Source of the DNA: Brachionus manjavacas
Taxonomy: Eukaryota > Rotifera > Eurotatoria > Ploima > Brachionidae
Assembly (NCBI GenBank): GCA_019054805.1
Contig: JAHQIY010000046.1
Span: forward strand, 62,001 to 126,000
Direction of reading: 5' to 3'
DNA: 64,000 bases
Part shown: in pieces, positions 46,938 to 57,485 of the stretch
How positions within the stretch are numbered: position 1 is the first letter of the stretch
Layout of the letters: every line of letters begins with the position of its first letter
Translations under genes and position numbers: made by a program
Notes under the pieces: generated by a model
Seen by the model: only the letters and a program-made list of their open reading frames with translations
What the model was told of the DNA's origin: nothing
Databases searched by the model: none

Positions 46938-47336
46938 ATCCAGTTGACCATGATGATGAGCGATAAGAAACGGTGCATGTTCTCCGCCCCAGCGCTGTAA
47001 AACTTGCTCTATTTGGCTCTCACTCTTTTCCAGAGTCCGATCACTGCTTGATTATCAATGTAGAGCCTTAACACTGACTTGTGATCGGTCATGAGTGCTG
47101 GAAGTATTGACGCAGCTGCCTCGTTAAAGAGTATGGCTTCAGTCGGGGCGGCTACTGAGAATTCCCTTCCCGAGTAGCCATCAAATACCACAAGCGCATA
47201 CCCACTTGCATCCGTATACCAGATGCGCTGTGATCTAGGGGGACTCCTAAATTTAAGCCTGTCACATTAAAGGAGCAGGCTCATATACCACCGGTATTTG
47301 CGCCTGGTGGTGACAGTCATTTTCAGGAAGGTGTTT
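46938..47336 (-). pseudogene. RNase H-like fragment in a GC-rich island
   Basis: On the minus strand the frame reads LKFRSPPRSQ, then WYTDASGYALVVFD (first acidic residue), later NEAAASILPAL (glutamate on a helix) and YIDNQAVIGL (second aspartate), ending near 47009. This spacing suits the RNase H fold of retroelement polymerases, which removes RNA from RNA-DNA hybrids. After a +1 shift a further coding-like stretch continues (IEQVLQRWGGEHAPFLIAHH) to about 46940. The island is about half GC, against roughly a quarter outside, and resembles nothing else here. It begins and ends abruptly next to envelope-like sequence. The exact element family is not recognised. Confidence 0.5.
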
Positions 47337-47885
47337 ATTGTGCCTAATTCGAAACAAGTTATATAATTGAAGTCGTAAAATTACGACGGATGTACAAGAG
47401 ATCCAAAGGTCTGGTTTGAATTAAGTGGCCAAAGAAATACAGGATAGCTTAGTAAAAGTAATATAATAAGATATGATAATGAGGAACAACGAAAAGCTAA
47501 AGGACATTGGGTTAGAAAAATTAATAATAAAATAATATGATAGAAATGGAATTACTTGGTTGAAATCCAATCATTTAATATCAGAAAAAAGCATCACTAG
47601 TGAAGTCGAATCGTTAAAATTTAATCATTATATGTCGATTAATGATTTGATTATTCTAAAAATAGATCTATCGACGTCTAAAAATCGAAATTTAGTAAAT
47701 GATGATTTTGATAACTCTTATAATTATCGAGGATCACCGTTCGGTTTAGGTCATTCCATAAATTGGCTAAAGAACTCAATGGGAAATGGTTTGCTGGATA
47801 GGGGATAGACCCTCAGAAGAAAGACCCTTCTAGATGCTGATATATACATTTAAATAAAAGCTTACATCTTGTTTAATTCTTTACA
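47337..47885 (+). pseudogene. Envelope-like ORF, 3' part (copy P)
   Basis: Starts at gtgcctaattcgaaac and runs through the 3' block, open at 47560-47808. It is almost identical to 44490-45010, including the anchor deletion, so it was copied from copy M or its source. Confidence 0.5.
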
Positions 47886-48537
47886 CGAACTCTAGAAAAT
47901 ATAAGAAATTGTTTCAATTAAATAGCCAGTTTTGACTTTTTAAATATACAAAAATGAATTAAAGACGTCAGGAACAAACAAAATGAGGATTCGTGTGAAA
48001 TTAATTTGAATAATGACAATTTTATTGAATAAATTAAATCAAAAAATAAATGAAATTATTTCATTTGAAAAATCAAGCATTTTTCTGTACAGGGAATTTG
48101 AAATGTTTATTAAAATTAAAAAAAAGGTATAAAATAATAAAAACACGATTGCTAATGATTTTCCCTAACAATTAAATTAATCAAATTGATGAAAATATTT
48201 GTTCCATTTATTTGATCTCTTTAACTCGTCTTATAAATTTTATTATTATTATCTTTAAAAAATTAGTTGAACAAATAAAGTTTTTTGAATTTCGAAAATG
48301 AATAATCTTTCAAACGAGAATGTTGTAGCTTAATTTGAGAAATTGATTATAATCACAGTTTATAATGTTTTAAGTGTGTTTATATTTCCCAAGCTAAAAT
48401 CTGTAATTACGGTTTTCGGAAAATCATTAGGTTCCAATTTTTAAATGATGAAAAAATATTTTAAAGGTTTATTGATGTATTATTGTGTCATTTCAGAAAA
48501 AAATAACTTTTCAAATTAATGACAAATTGATATTCTT
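47886..48537. repeat. 275-bp units and shortened module N
   Basis: Unit 2 and a fused part of unit 3 (47895-48215), then module N with a deletion (cttataaattttattatt near 48230) and an abrupt end at 48537. No gene is seen. Confidence 0.55.
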
Positions 48538-48834
48538 CTAGTGAAGTCGAATCGTTAAAATTTAATCATTATATGTCGATTAATGATTTGATTATTCTAA
48601 AAATAGATCTATCGACGTCTAAAAATCGAAATTTAGTAAATGATGATTTTGATAACTCTTATAATTATCGAGGATCACCGATCGGTTTAGGTCATTCCAT
48701 AAATTGGCTAAAGAACTCAATGGGAAATGGTTTGCTGGATAGGGGATAGACCCTCAGAAGAAAGACCCTTCTAGATGCTGATATATACATTTAAATAAAA
48801 GCTTACATCTTGTTTAATTCTTGACACGAACTCA
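48538..48834 (+). pseudogene. Second copy of the envelope-like 3' block (copy P2)
   Basis: Direct repeat of about 47597-47890, starting at ctagtgaagtcgaatcg. It differs by accgatcgg for accgttcgg. Same anchor deletion. It ends at the boundary of the Tc1-containing segment. Confidence 0.55.
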
Positions 48835-49430
48835 CAAATAGAAACGAAAAATGTGATTATTTTTAAAAAAAAGAATAAAGAATTTTTATCAATCAAACTT
48901 TATACATTTATACTAAAATAAATGTTTTAGATTATTTTAATCAATTTTTATAAAGACTGCTGACAGAAAGCAAAAAAAAGCAAAGGGAAAAACATTGTCA
49001 GCTTCGAATGTAAACACACCCTAATCATCTAAAAATTTTTGTTTTTCATTTTCTTAGTTTAATACTTTTTTCAAGATTGTATTAGGTAAAATTTTGTTGT
49101 TAATTTATATTTTGTTATTTTTATTATTAAGAAGACAAAGCATCGAAATCGAAATAAAAATAAGAAAACTTTAATTTTTAAATTTCAAGTATCTTAATCT
49201 TTATTTATAACTCCAAAAATAATTTAAAAAAAAAATTAATTAAACAAATCAATTTTTTATAAATAACTGCATCGAAAAATAAAATTGTTTTCTTATCTTT
49301 TTATCTATTTTAAAAATTTATTTTTCTGTCAAAAAAAAATTAAAAGAAAAACGTTAACAAATTAAACAGCTTTATTCAAAATCGGATTTAAATATTACAT
49401 TTTTTAAAACAAAAATAATAACAAAAAATT
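48835..49430. other. 5'-side flank of the Tc1/mariner segment
   Basis: Unique AT-rich sequence found only here and in the second tandem unit. It contains a 7-bp stem, gctgaca...tgtcagc (48959-49002). No reading frame is recognised. It is probably the downstream non-coding part of the Tc1/mariner element, but its terminal inverted repeat was not identified. Confidence 0.4.
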
Positions 49431-50186
49431 TTAATAGCCAGTTATTTTACCATCGTTTAAAATTACATGTGGAATGACTTTATTTACATGGCATAAATAT
49501 CTAAGACACTTTTCTTGAGTTAATTCTTCTTTCCTAAATTTACCAATTAAACGAATGAAATCAGATTTACTCTTTGGTTTATTATGCCTAATAAGTGTTT
49601 TGAGTTCTTGCCATACAAGATCAATCGGATTCAAATCCTAATACAAAAAATTAAAAAATAAACAAAAAAACTTTTTTTTCAATTCAAATGGACTTTGTGC
49701 TGGCGTTGGCCAATGGTTTATTTTATTAGATTCGAGCCACATCTTAGTCTCAGTCTAAGAGGTATGTTTCTTGTCGTTGTCCATTATTAAACGGTGACCA
49801 TCAGGGAAGGCCTTTCTATATTAAAGAAAAATAAATGGGCATTGTGAATATTAAAAAAAAAAAAACAAAATTTTGAATTTGAACAACTTTTTTGCTGTCG
49901 GTCCAAAACTTGATCCGATTTGGACCCACAGAAAAAAACCGAAATCTCTCTTTTATTTGAAATAGCATCTTCCAAAAAATCATATTTGGTTAAAAATAGT
50001 CGGTCTACCAGTCCTTTTTTTGTCAACAATTGAACCTGTTTCGTCATATTTTTCGCATATCTTTCTTACCGATTCATGACTAATAACCAAACCTTCATCA
50101 TAAAGTTTTCGTGAAATTCCTCTGAAACTCAAACCGGTATTTCTTAAACTAACCATCCTGTATCGAAATAAAATAGGAGCTCGCAT
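49431..50186 (-). pseudogene. Tc1/mariner-type transposase, broken (unit 1)
   Basis: Minus strand. The N-terminal helix-turn-helix region is open at 50186-49980 (GLSFRGISRKLYDEG, SVRKICEKYDETG, KKRTGRPT with a GRP-type hook). The central part is spread over frames (NRIKFW-like, then DGHRLIMDND with the second catalytic aspartate, KKHTS). The C-terminus is open at 49634-49431 (NPIDLVWQELK, with D where many relatives have E). Two AT-rich inserts, ending ttctttaatatag and ttttgtattag, sit exactly where the family sequence would be continuous and look like introns, though their 5' splice sites are unclear. These transposases cut and paste at TA. A stop after KKHTS and the frame breaks make it inactive. 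Confidence 0.7.
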
Positions 50187-50650
50187 GATGAATAAAGCAA
50201 CTTTGATCCGAGACTCTTTGAGAAAAAAGGAGCGATGAATTAATTTTTTTTATAGTACAAAAAAAAAGTTAATTGATTGCAAAGTTCAGTTTTTGTTCGA
50301 TTTTAAAAATTAACATAATTAATTCAATTATATTTTTTGCTCATGCGCTTACTCTTGAACATTTTTTTTTGTTCTAGCGCAGCGCTTGAGCACTTGCTCA
50401 AGCGTAAATTTTTTTTTTAAATGAACATTGCTCAAAAAAATTATTTAGTAACCTTTTAAAAATTATTTTATCATTTTAACAAATGCTACAAATTATTTTA
50501 GTATCTAATAAAAATAAAAAAATATCTAATAAAATTTCATAGTATCTAATAAAAAAAAATTTATATCAAAAAAAAAAATAAAATATCACACTCAAGAAAA
50601 AAAAATAATTTAAAATGTGAGAGAAAAATAAAACTGCTCTATTAAAGAGC
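50187..50650. other. Tc1 upstream side, palindrome and MULE 3' flank
   Basis: Upstream of the transposase start lies AT-rich sequence with two gcgctt-containing islands and a 22-bp perfect hairpin at 50383-50404. From about 50418 the MULE 3' flank resumes, with the tatctaataaaa minisatellite at about 50495-50560. No gene is seen. Confidence 0.45.
50383..50404. repeat. 22-bp perfect hairpin cgcttgagca-ct-tgctcaagcg
   Basis: Ten-base arms around a two-base loop, next to another gcgctt island. Identical at 59326-59347. It lies at the right edge of the Tc1-containing segment and may be part of its end. Confidence 0.7.
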
Positions 50651-51490
50651 TTAATTTATTTGTTTATTTATTTTTCGAAATTTTTCTTCGTTTGCTTGGA
50701 TTCTTAACGGTTTGTTCATTAACTTCATTTCGATTTTTAGGTGGTCTTCCTCTTGTTTATTATTAGTATTCACATTTGACAATGGAATAATAACAATTCT
50801 AAAAGTGCCAAGAGGTTTGTTCGATTCTTCTTCATGGGAAGTAGAGACTTGGTCGGATTGATTGACCGTGGTATTTGAACTTAATGTATCGATGAGTTCG
50901 ATTTTTTCTTGAGTAATCACTAATGGATTAATTGGCCCGGTCGAAACTCTTCGAACTTGAGCGGCTGTAGCTTGTTTACGTCGTCCACGTTCTGCATTCG
51001 CATCGATATTTAGATTTAATCTAGGCAAAGTATTTAAATCGAGCATGTTTGCTATACCGACTGTATGCTTGCACACATAGTCTTTGTTCCAATAAAGACA
51101 TGAACACACACTCAATTGCCAATTTGAATTGTTGATTGATACTGATCAAATCGAATTAATAGACTTGACATAAAAAACGAATGAAGTCCATTGATTTTCT
51201 TCCGAAAACGAACTACATACATTTTTACTAGCTTGCTGTTCTACTTCGCTTGATACATATTTATACAGTAATTGACCTATTGAATTGATTTTGACTATAC
51301 GTTTGTCCAAATAAACCCTATTAAAAGCTAGAGTCCATTGATGTGAATAGATTGTCGGAATCTAAACATATTATTTCGTTGTTACAAAACTTGGATCACG
51401 ATCTTTAGACCAGTTCGTGATGAAACTCTTCCACACATCTCAAAAATTCATAATTGGCAATAACTCACTGAACCTCGATTCATTTTTTAT
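50651..51490 (-). pseudogene. MULE-type transposase C-terminal part with SWIM finger (unit 1)
   Basis: The best-preserved MULE piece. The minus-strand frame 51115-50651 (154 codons) holds a SWIM finger, CSCLYWNKDYVCKHTVGIA (CxC-x8-CxH). A basic stretch RGRRKQATAAQVRR follows, then a Ser/Thr-rich linker and a lysine-rich C-terminus (IQANEEKFRKINKQ) that ends at a stop near 50651. Upstream, to about 51490, the core end is present with a stop just before the finger and further breaks. The core is cut at about 51485 and joined to integrase-spacer sequence. SWIM fingers in MULEs are thought to bind DNA. The first methionine shown is only where the frame opens. Confidence 0.7.
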
Positions 51491-51611
51491 TATATTGTAA
51501 CATAGTAAACATTCAATGTAAATTACAAAAATAAAATAATAAAAAAAATTTTTTCTCAATCTATAGAAAAAAACGATTATAAAACTTGAAATTAATAAAC
51601 TCATTTTTTGA

Positions 51612-52160
51612 AATGGCCATGTTGAGCGCTTTGACAAAGAAATAGTAAGTTGTTTAAGAAAACATTGTGAGCAAAATCCACATGCTTTGTCTAAATGGTT
51701 ACCATTCGTTTTGCTAGCATATCGTACAAGAATGATCTCAGAAACAAAGTTCTTCCCATTTGAACTAATGTTAGGTAGAAAAATGAATGGTTTCAACGAT
51801 TGAAGTTCCATCGATCCCGATTTCAAACACAATGAAGGAGAAGAACGTGTTAAGCAAATAGAGGATCTGATAGAGGATAAATATCCTACAGCACTCAAGA
51901 ACATAACTAAAGCTAAATCCTCACAAATTAAGGCTCAAAATAATAATAGACCTTTAACTGAGAAAGTAATATCTACTGGCTCAGAGGTCTGTATCCGAGT
52001 TATGGAACTGAATGAAAAATTACAACCAAAATATCGGGGTCTGTTCACCGTTCTATGTCAAACAAAAAATGGTTATTCCATTGTCGAAGATGTCTTCGAT
52101 CAAAATCTGTATGACACAAAGTTAAACAAACCTTAAAAAGTTGGACGACCAAGATAAATA
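51612..52160 (+). pseudogene. Ty3/gypsy-type integrase, C-terminal half (unit 1, copy N)
   Basis: This copy lacks the TGA found after KVIST in copies B, D, F, L and M. It reads TGSEVCIRVMELNEKLQPKY and continues in frame into the C-terminal domain (GYSIVEDVFDQNLYDT). Its one main stop is the TGA in the FND motif (near 51799). A deletion after YDT removes the LHRLKLD region and the chromodomain-like part, joining to the AT-hook region (GRPR near 52146). It represents a lineage separate from the others. Confidence 0.7.
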
Positions 52161-52187
52161 AATGCCAATCATGTGAAATTTCCGAAT

Positions 52188-52675
52188 ATGTTGAATTTTT
52201 TAATTACAAATTTATTCTTTCTCATTAAACCTAAGTCTACAGTAAGAATTAACGGAAGGTTAGTTTGTGAAACACCGGACCAAACTAATATTGAAGACAC
52301 CCTAATTCTAAAAACCGTTAAGGACTGTTATGCAAGTCATGCCACTTAAAAGTGACAAAAAATTTAGAAGGGTGGACTTCCTTTTGGAACAAATGCTGAC
52401 CATAGATTGAAATTGATACTAATGTGGTAAACAGAAAATTACGATGGATGCATACGTAAACCTTTTTGGTTAAGGAAGCTTATTTAAAATCATTCGTTAG
52501 GTGGAAATTGGTTAGAAAGAATGTGAAAATTTGGTAAGTTCAAGGACATGTGAAGAATCAAAAATGTCCTGTGAGAATGATGATTGTATATTTGATGGTA
52601 CGCCTAAAGAAATATTCAAGTGGCGAAGACCTGTAATGATTTATGGATTTGTGTTTGCTGCTAAAAGAATCAAAA
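52188..52675 (+). pseudogene. Envelope-like ORF, 5' part (unit 1, copy N)
   Basis: Signal-peptide-like start at about 52188, N-terminal region with shifts, and cysteine-rich block open from 52531 (RTCEESKMSCENDDC) to FVFAAKRIK, where the cysteine of FVCAAK is changed to F. It is cut near 52675 by a GC-richer insert. Confidence 0.5.
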
Positions 52676-52776
52676 GAGCGGGGGATATTTACTTCACTCT
52701 ACGTATCACTTGATCATCAGCTTCTCAACTGATGCGCAATGATAAGAAAGAATTAATACAATTGTCACTTATCTCA
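52676..52776. other. ~100-bp insert of unknown origin inside the envelope-like ORF
   Basis: Sequence from about gagcgggggat to acttatctcag is not found elsewhere in the window except the second tandem unit. It is less AT-rich than its surroundings. It replaces the middle and most of the 3' block of the envelope-like ORF. No gene is seen. Confidence 0.5.
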
Positions 52777-52960
52777 GAAGATAGACCCTTCTAGATGCTG
52801 ATATAAACATTTATATAAAAGCTTACATTTTGTCTAAATTATAAGCCCGTATTCTTGACACGAACTCATGGGTATAAATAATGATTCCATTCTCAGTGAT
52901 TGGAGAGATATTTTTAGTGATCACACTAACTAAATGAATTGTTAGAGCTCAACATTTATT
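52777..52960 (+). pseudogene. Envelope-like ORF, anchor region (unit 1)
   Basis: Last ~180 bp of the envelope-like module, from gatagacccttctagatg, with the anchor-like stretch near 52879-52930 (IPFSVIGEIFLV). Confidence 0.45.
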
Positions 52961-53725
52961 TAATAAGCTATTCAAAAGTATAATTGTTTTAACATTCATT
53001 TAGCCGCCTTTGTTTATCATTGTTTTATCATTCATCCATTTTATCCTTCATAGACAAATATCCAGTTTTGACTTTTGAAATTTTAAAAAATGAATCAAAG
53101 AAGCTAAAAACAAACCAATTTAGGATTTGATTGAAATAAATTTGATTATTTTCTGAATAAATTTAATTCAAAAAATTTTTGAAATAATTTTTTCAATTTC
53201 AAGCTTTTTTGTTAAAAAATATTGAAATGTTCATTTAAATTCAAAAAAGATATAAAATGAAATATTTTCGGTTGCGGATGATTTTCTGTAACAAATAAAT
53301 AATAGAAAATAAAAGATATTGTTTCAATTATATATCCAGTTTTGACTTTTTAAATAAATAAAAATGATTTAAAGACGTCATGAACAAACAAAATGAGGAT
53401 TCGTGTGAAATTAATTTGAATAATGACAATTTTATTGAGTAAATTAAATCAAAAAATAAATGAAATTATTTCATTTAAAAATCAAGCATTTTTCTGTACA
53501 GGGAATTTGAAATGTTAATTAAAATTTAAAAAAAGGTATAAAATAATAAAAACAAGATTGCTAATGATTTTTTCGAACAATTGAATTTATAAAATTAATG
53601 AAATTAATTCAGTTAAATATCCAGTTTTGACTTTTCAAATATTAAAAAATGAATCAAAGACGCTAGAAAGAAACCAATTTAGGATTTGAATGAAATTAAT
53701 TTGATTAAAGACAATTTTCTTTTTA
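52961..53725. repeat. 275-bp tandem repeat, interrupted in unit 3 (unit 1)
   Basis: Unit 1 from about 53055, unit 2 from about 53335, and the first ~105 bp of unit 3 from about 53620. Unit 3 is broken at acaattttctttttaaa by a 430-bp insert. Confidence 0.6.
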
Positions 53726-54152
53726 AAAATTAATTCTATTAAAACCAAAAAATTACTTTTATATTAATATTTGCTTAAATTGAACTTTCTTCTCGGCTCA
53801 AAATTTCTAATTCTCGTAATCAATTAATTGAAATAAAAATTCTGATATTTGACATCAATGTGTTTTAAGGGAATCTTTCTGCTTTAATATGTAAAACAGT
53901 GAAGTAAACTTTTTCTTTAGACTTTTTCTTTTTTTTGTTTAATTTTTTCTACCTTTTTAATTTTTGATTGTTATATTTGCTGGAAATTGTTGTGTCCATT
54001 TTTGATATTAGAAAAATCGTTATCATCTTTTTCATAAAACTGTTTAAATTTCATCTAAAGATAGCTGTAATGATGAATTACAATTTGGCCTTCAATAAAT
54101 AATTGCTTAAACTTTTTTCTATTATATTAAAAAAAATTGGTCTAAAAATATC
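53726..54152. other. ~430-bp insert of unknown origin in the 275-bp repeat
   Basis: AT-rich sequence not seen elsewhere except at about 62675-63102. It sits inside unit 3 and the flank resumes at ttccatttatttgatc. I found no convincing reading frame on either strand and no terminal repeat. It could be a small non-autonomous element or sequence lost from the other copies. Confidence 0.4.
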
Positions 54153-55550
54153 AATTGTTCCATTTATTTGATCTCTTTAACTCTTTTATATATTTTTAAT
54201 ATAAACTAAACTAATTGCAAGAAAACTTGATTCTCTTTAAGTTATCGGAATATTTCAATCAGCGTATGTAATTATCTTCAAAATCATCAATTATTATCTT
54301 TAAAAAATTAGTTGAACAAATAAAGTTATTTTCTATTAATTTTCGAAAATGAATAATCTTTCAAACGAGAAAGTTGTAGCTTAATTTGAGAAATTGATTA
54401 TAATCACAGTTTATAATGTTTTAAGTGTGTTTATATTTCCCAAGCTAAAATCTGTAATTACGGTTTTCGGAAAATCATTAGGTTCTAATTTTTAAATGAT
54501 GAAAAAATATTTTAAAGGTTTATTGATGTATTATTATGTAATTTTCAGAAAAAAAAAATTGCTTTTCAAATTAATGACAAATTTATAAATTAAATTGATG
54601 ATAACTTGAAGAATTGAATATAATTGTCGCGACTCGGAAAATTACGAATTTTCTTGAATGATTTCTCAAGTTTTTTTTTCTAACAGGTCAAATTTTATAT
54701 TTGCTGCATGTGTATCAAAACTCTTGTCTTTGAACTATTTAAATAATCTGTTTGTAGTCTCTTAATATTAAATAATCGTTCGCATGTATAATTTGAAATG
54801 ATTTTAAGCCCTTTAGTTAATCTCCATTGATATTATTTTTATTACAGTAGTTGATTTTAATTTGATTTCAACTATTTCGAAAATCCTAAATTAAAGTAGT
54901 TGTCACACGATTTACAGGATACAATACCTTAGCAAAGATATTCGATTGCTCACTTGCTGTAGAGTCTGATATATTAAATGGATTGGTGATATTAATTCTA
55001 TAAGAAAAAACCTTAATTGGTTATTTAAAATTTGTGGTTGAATTTACATTTTTTATTTGCTATTTTTCACTTTATTCATTTGCCATGTAATTGTCTTCTC
55101 GTCTTTAGTCTTTTTCTAATTTGCGTCTTTAAGGAATTTAAAAAAATATTTAGTTAAAAGCTGTATATTTAATAGAAATGATATCATGAATCTTTTTAAT
55201 AGAATTTATTTCACAGAGACTGAGCAATCAAATACTCTTGGAAAGGTGTTTTTTTATTGTAAAACATGTGAAAACTCGTAAATATATTCGACTTATGGAA
55301 TGATTTAACTCATTAAAATATAGATAAAGACAAACTTTAATGAAATACACAAATCGAACGCTAGAAAAGAAAGAATTTTTGGGGAAAATACAGTGAAATG
55401 TCAAAAAAATAAAATCAATGGAGATTAACTTCAGAGATTAAAATCAAATCAAGTTAAACATTCGAACGATTTTTCAGTTATTAGTAAGATATTAAGAGAA
55501 CAGACACAAACGACTCAAATAATTCAACGACAATATATCATAGAATGTAC
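54153..55550. repeat. Module N and extended LTR-like region (unit 1)
   Basis: Module N at 54153-54840, then the long extension related to 10136-10860, diverged but collinear (ggtgttttttta, acatgtgaaaact, aaatcgaacgctagaaaag). Together they are the second witness of the full 3' region. No gene is seen. Confidence 0.45.
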
Positions 55551-55905
55551 ACCGAATTCTTCATTTCACCTATTAGAAAAAATCTAAGAGGTTTTCTGGC
55601 TCTTCAGGTTTTTTAGTTCCTGTTTTTTCAATCAAATTAATTAATCAAGTCGTTGGATTTAATAGTAAATTTTTTTTTTAAGTGAACATTGCTCAAAAAA
55701 ATTATTTAGTAACCTTTTAAAAATTATTTTATCATTTTAACAAATGCTACAAATTATTTTAGTATCTAATAAAAATAAAAAAAAATATCTAATAAAATTT
55801 CATAGTATCTAATAAAAAAAAATTTATATCAAAAAAATAAAATATCACACTCAAGAAAAAAATAATTTAAAATGTGAGAGAAAAATAAAACTGCTCTATT
55901 AAAGA
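55551..55905. other. MULE 3' flank (end of unit 1)
   Basis: Flank without the Tc1 insertion (compare 50187-50650). It shows the uninterrupted right side and the tatctaataaaa minisatellite at about 55760-55830. Confidence 0.5.
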
Positions 55906-56079
55906 GCTTAATTTATTTGTTTATTTATTTTTCGAAATTTTTCTTCGTTTGCTTGGATTCTTAACGGTTTGTTCATTAACTTCATTTCGATTTTTAGGTG
56001 GTCTTCCTCTTGTTTATTATTAGTATTCACATTTGACAATGGAATAATAACAATTCTAAAAGTGCCAAGAGGTTTGTTT
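55906..56079 (-). pseudogene. MULE C-terminal tail scrap at the duplication junction
   Basis: Last ~58 codons of the MULE tail, identical to 50651-50823, cut at the tandem-duplication breakpoint. Confidence 0.6.
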
Positions 56080-56280
56080 GGCTTCAGTCGGGGCGGCTAC
56101 TGAGAATTCCCTTCCCGAGTAGCCATCAAATACCACAAGCGCATACCCACTTGCATCCGTATACCAGATGCGCTGTGATCTAGGGGGACTCCTAAATTCA
56201 AGCCTGTCACATTAAAGGAGCAGGCTCATATACCACCGGTATTTGCGCCTGGTGGTGACAGTCATTTTCAGGAAGGTGTT
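56080..56280 (-). pseudogene. RNase H-like fragment, partial (unit 2)
   Basis: Copy of 47135-47336 only. It keeps WYTDASGYALVVFD and stops at APTEA, so the catalytic glutamate and second aspartate are missing. One substitution separates the copies (attcaagcc for atttaagcc near 56198). Confidence 0.5.
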
Positions 56281-56830
56281 TATTGTGCCTAATTCGAAAC
56301 AAGTTATATAATTGAAGTCGTAAAATTACGACGGATGTACAAGAGATCCAAAGGTCTGGTTTGAATTAAGTGGCCAAAGAAATACAGGATAGCTTAGTAA
56401 AAGTAATATAATAAGATATGATAATGAGGAACAACGAAAAGCTAAAGGACATTGGGTTAGAAAAATTAATAATAAAATAATATGATAGAAATGGAATTAC
56501 TTGGTTGAAATCCAATCATTTAATATCAGAAAAAAGCATCACTAGTGAAGTCGAATCGTTAAAATTTAATCATTATATGTCGATTAATGATTTGATTATT
56601 CTAAAAATAGATCTATCGACGTCTAAAAATCGAAATTTAGTAAATGATGATTTTGATAACTCTTATAATTATCGAGGATCACCGTTCGGTTTAGGTCATT
56701 CCATAAATTGGCTAAAGAACTCAATGGGAAATGGTTTGCTGGATAGGGGATAGACCCTCAGAAGAAAGACCCTTCTAGATGCTGATATATACATTTAAAT
56801 AAAAGCTTACATCTTGTTTAATTCTTTACA
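56281..56830 (+). pseudogene. Envelope-like ORF, 3' part (unit 2)
   Basis: Same as 47337-47885. The 3' block is open at 56505-56753 and encodes the same residues as the unit 1 copy. Confidence 0.5.
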
Positions 56831-57485
56831 CGAACTCTAGAAAATATAAGAAATTGTTTCAATTAAATAGCCAGTTTTGACTTTTTAAATATACAAAAAT
56901 GAATTAAAGACGTCAGGAACAAACAAAATGAGGATTCGTGTGAAATTAATTTGAATAATGACAATTTTATTGAATAAATTAAATCAAAAAATAAATGAAA
57001 TTATTTCATTTGAAAAATCAAGCATTTTTCTGTACAGGGAATTTGAAATGTTTATTAAAATTTAAAAAAAGGTATAAAATAATAAAAACACGATTGCTAA
57101 TGATTTTCCCTAACAATTAAATTAATCAAATTGATGAAAATATTTGTTCCATTTATTTGATCTCTTTAACTCGTCTTATAAATTTTATTATTATTATCTT
57201 TAAAAAATTAGTTGAACAAATAAAGTTTTTTGAATTTCGAAAATGAATAATCTTTCAAACGAGAATGTTGTAGCTTAATTTGAGAAATTGATTATAATCA
57301 CAGTTTATAATGTTTTAAGTGTGTTTATATTTCCCAAGCTAAAATCTGTAATTACGGTTTTCGGAAAATCATTAGGTTCCAATTTTTAAATGATGAAAAA
57401 ATATTTTAAAGGTTTATTGATGTATTATTGTGTCATTTCAGAAAAAAAAATAACTTTTCAAATTAATGACAAATTGATATTCTTC
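56831..57485. repeat. 275-bp units and shortened module N (unit 2)
   Basis: Copy of 47886-48537 with small A-run differences. Confidence 0.55.

Larger units (their letters stand above)
47135..56079. repeat. First unit of an ~8.95-kb direct tandem duplication
   Basis: Runs from ggcttcagtcggggcggc inside the GC-rich island to gccaagaggtttgtt inside the MULE tail. The second unit starts at 56080 with the same ggcttcagtcgg and is collinear to the window end. Substitutions are rare, e.g. gaagacaaag/gaagaccaag (about 49137/58082) and ttattccat/ttactccat (about 52074/61018), plus homopolymer length changes. Confidence 0.9.
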
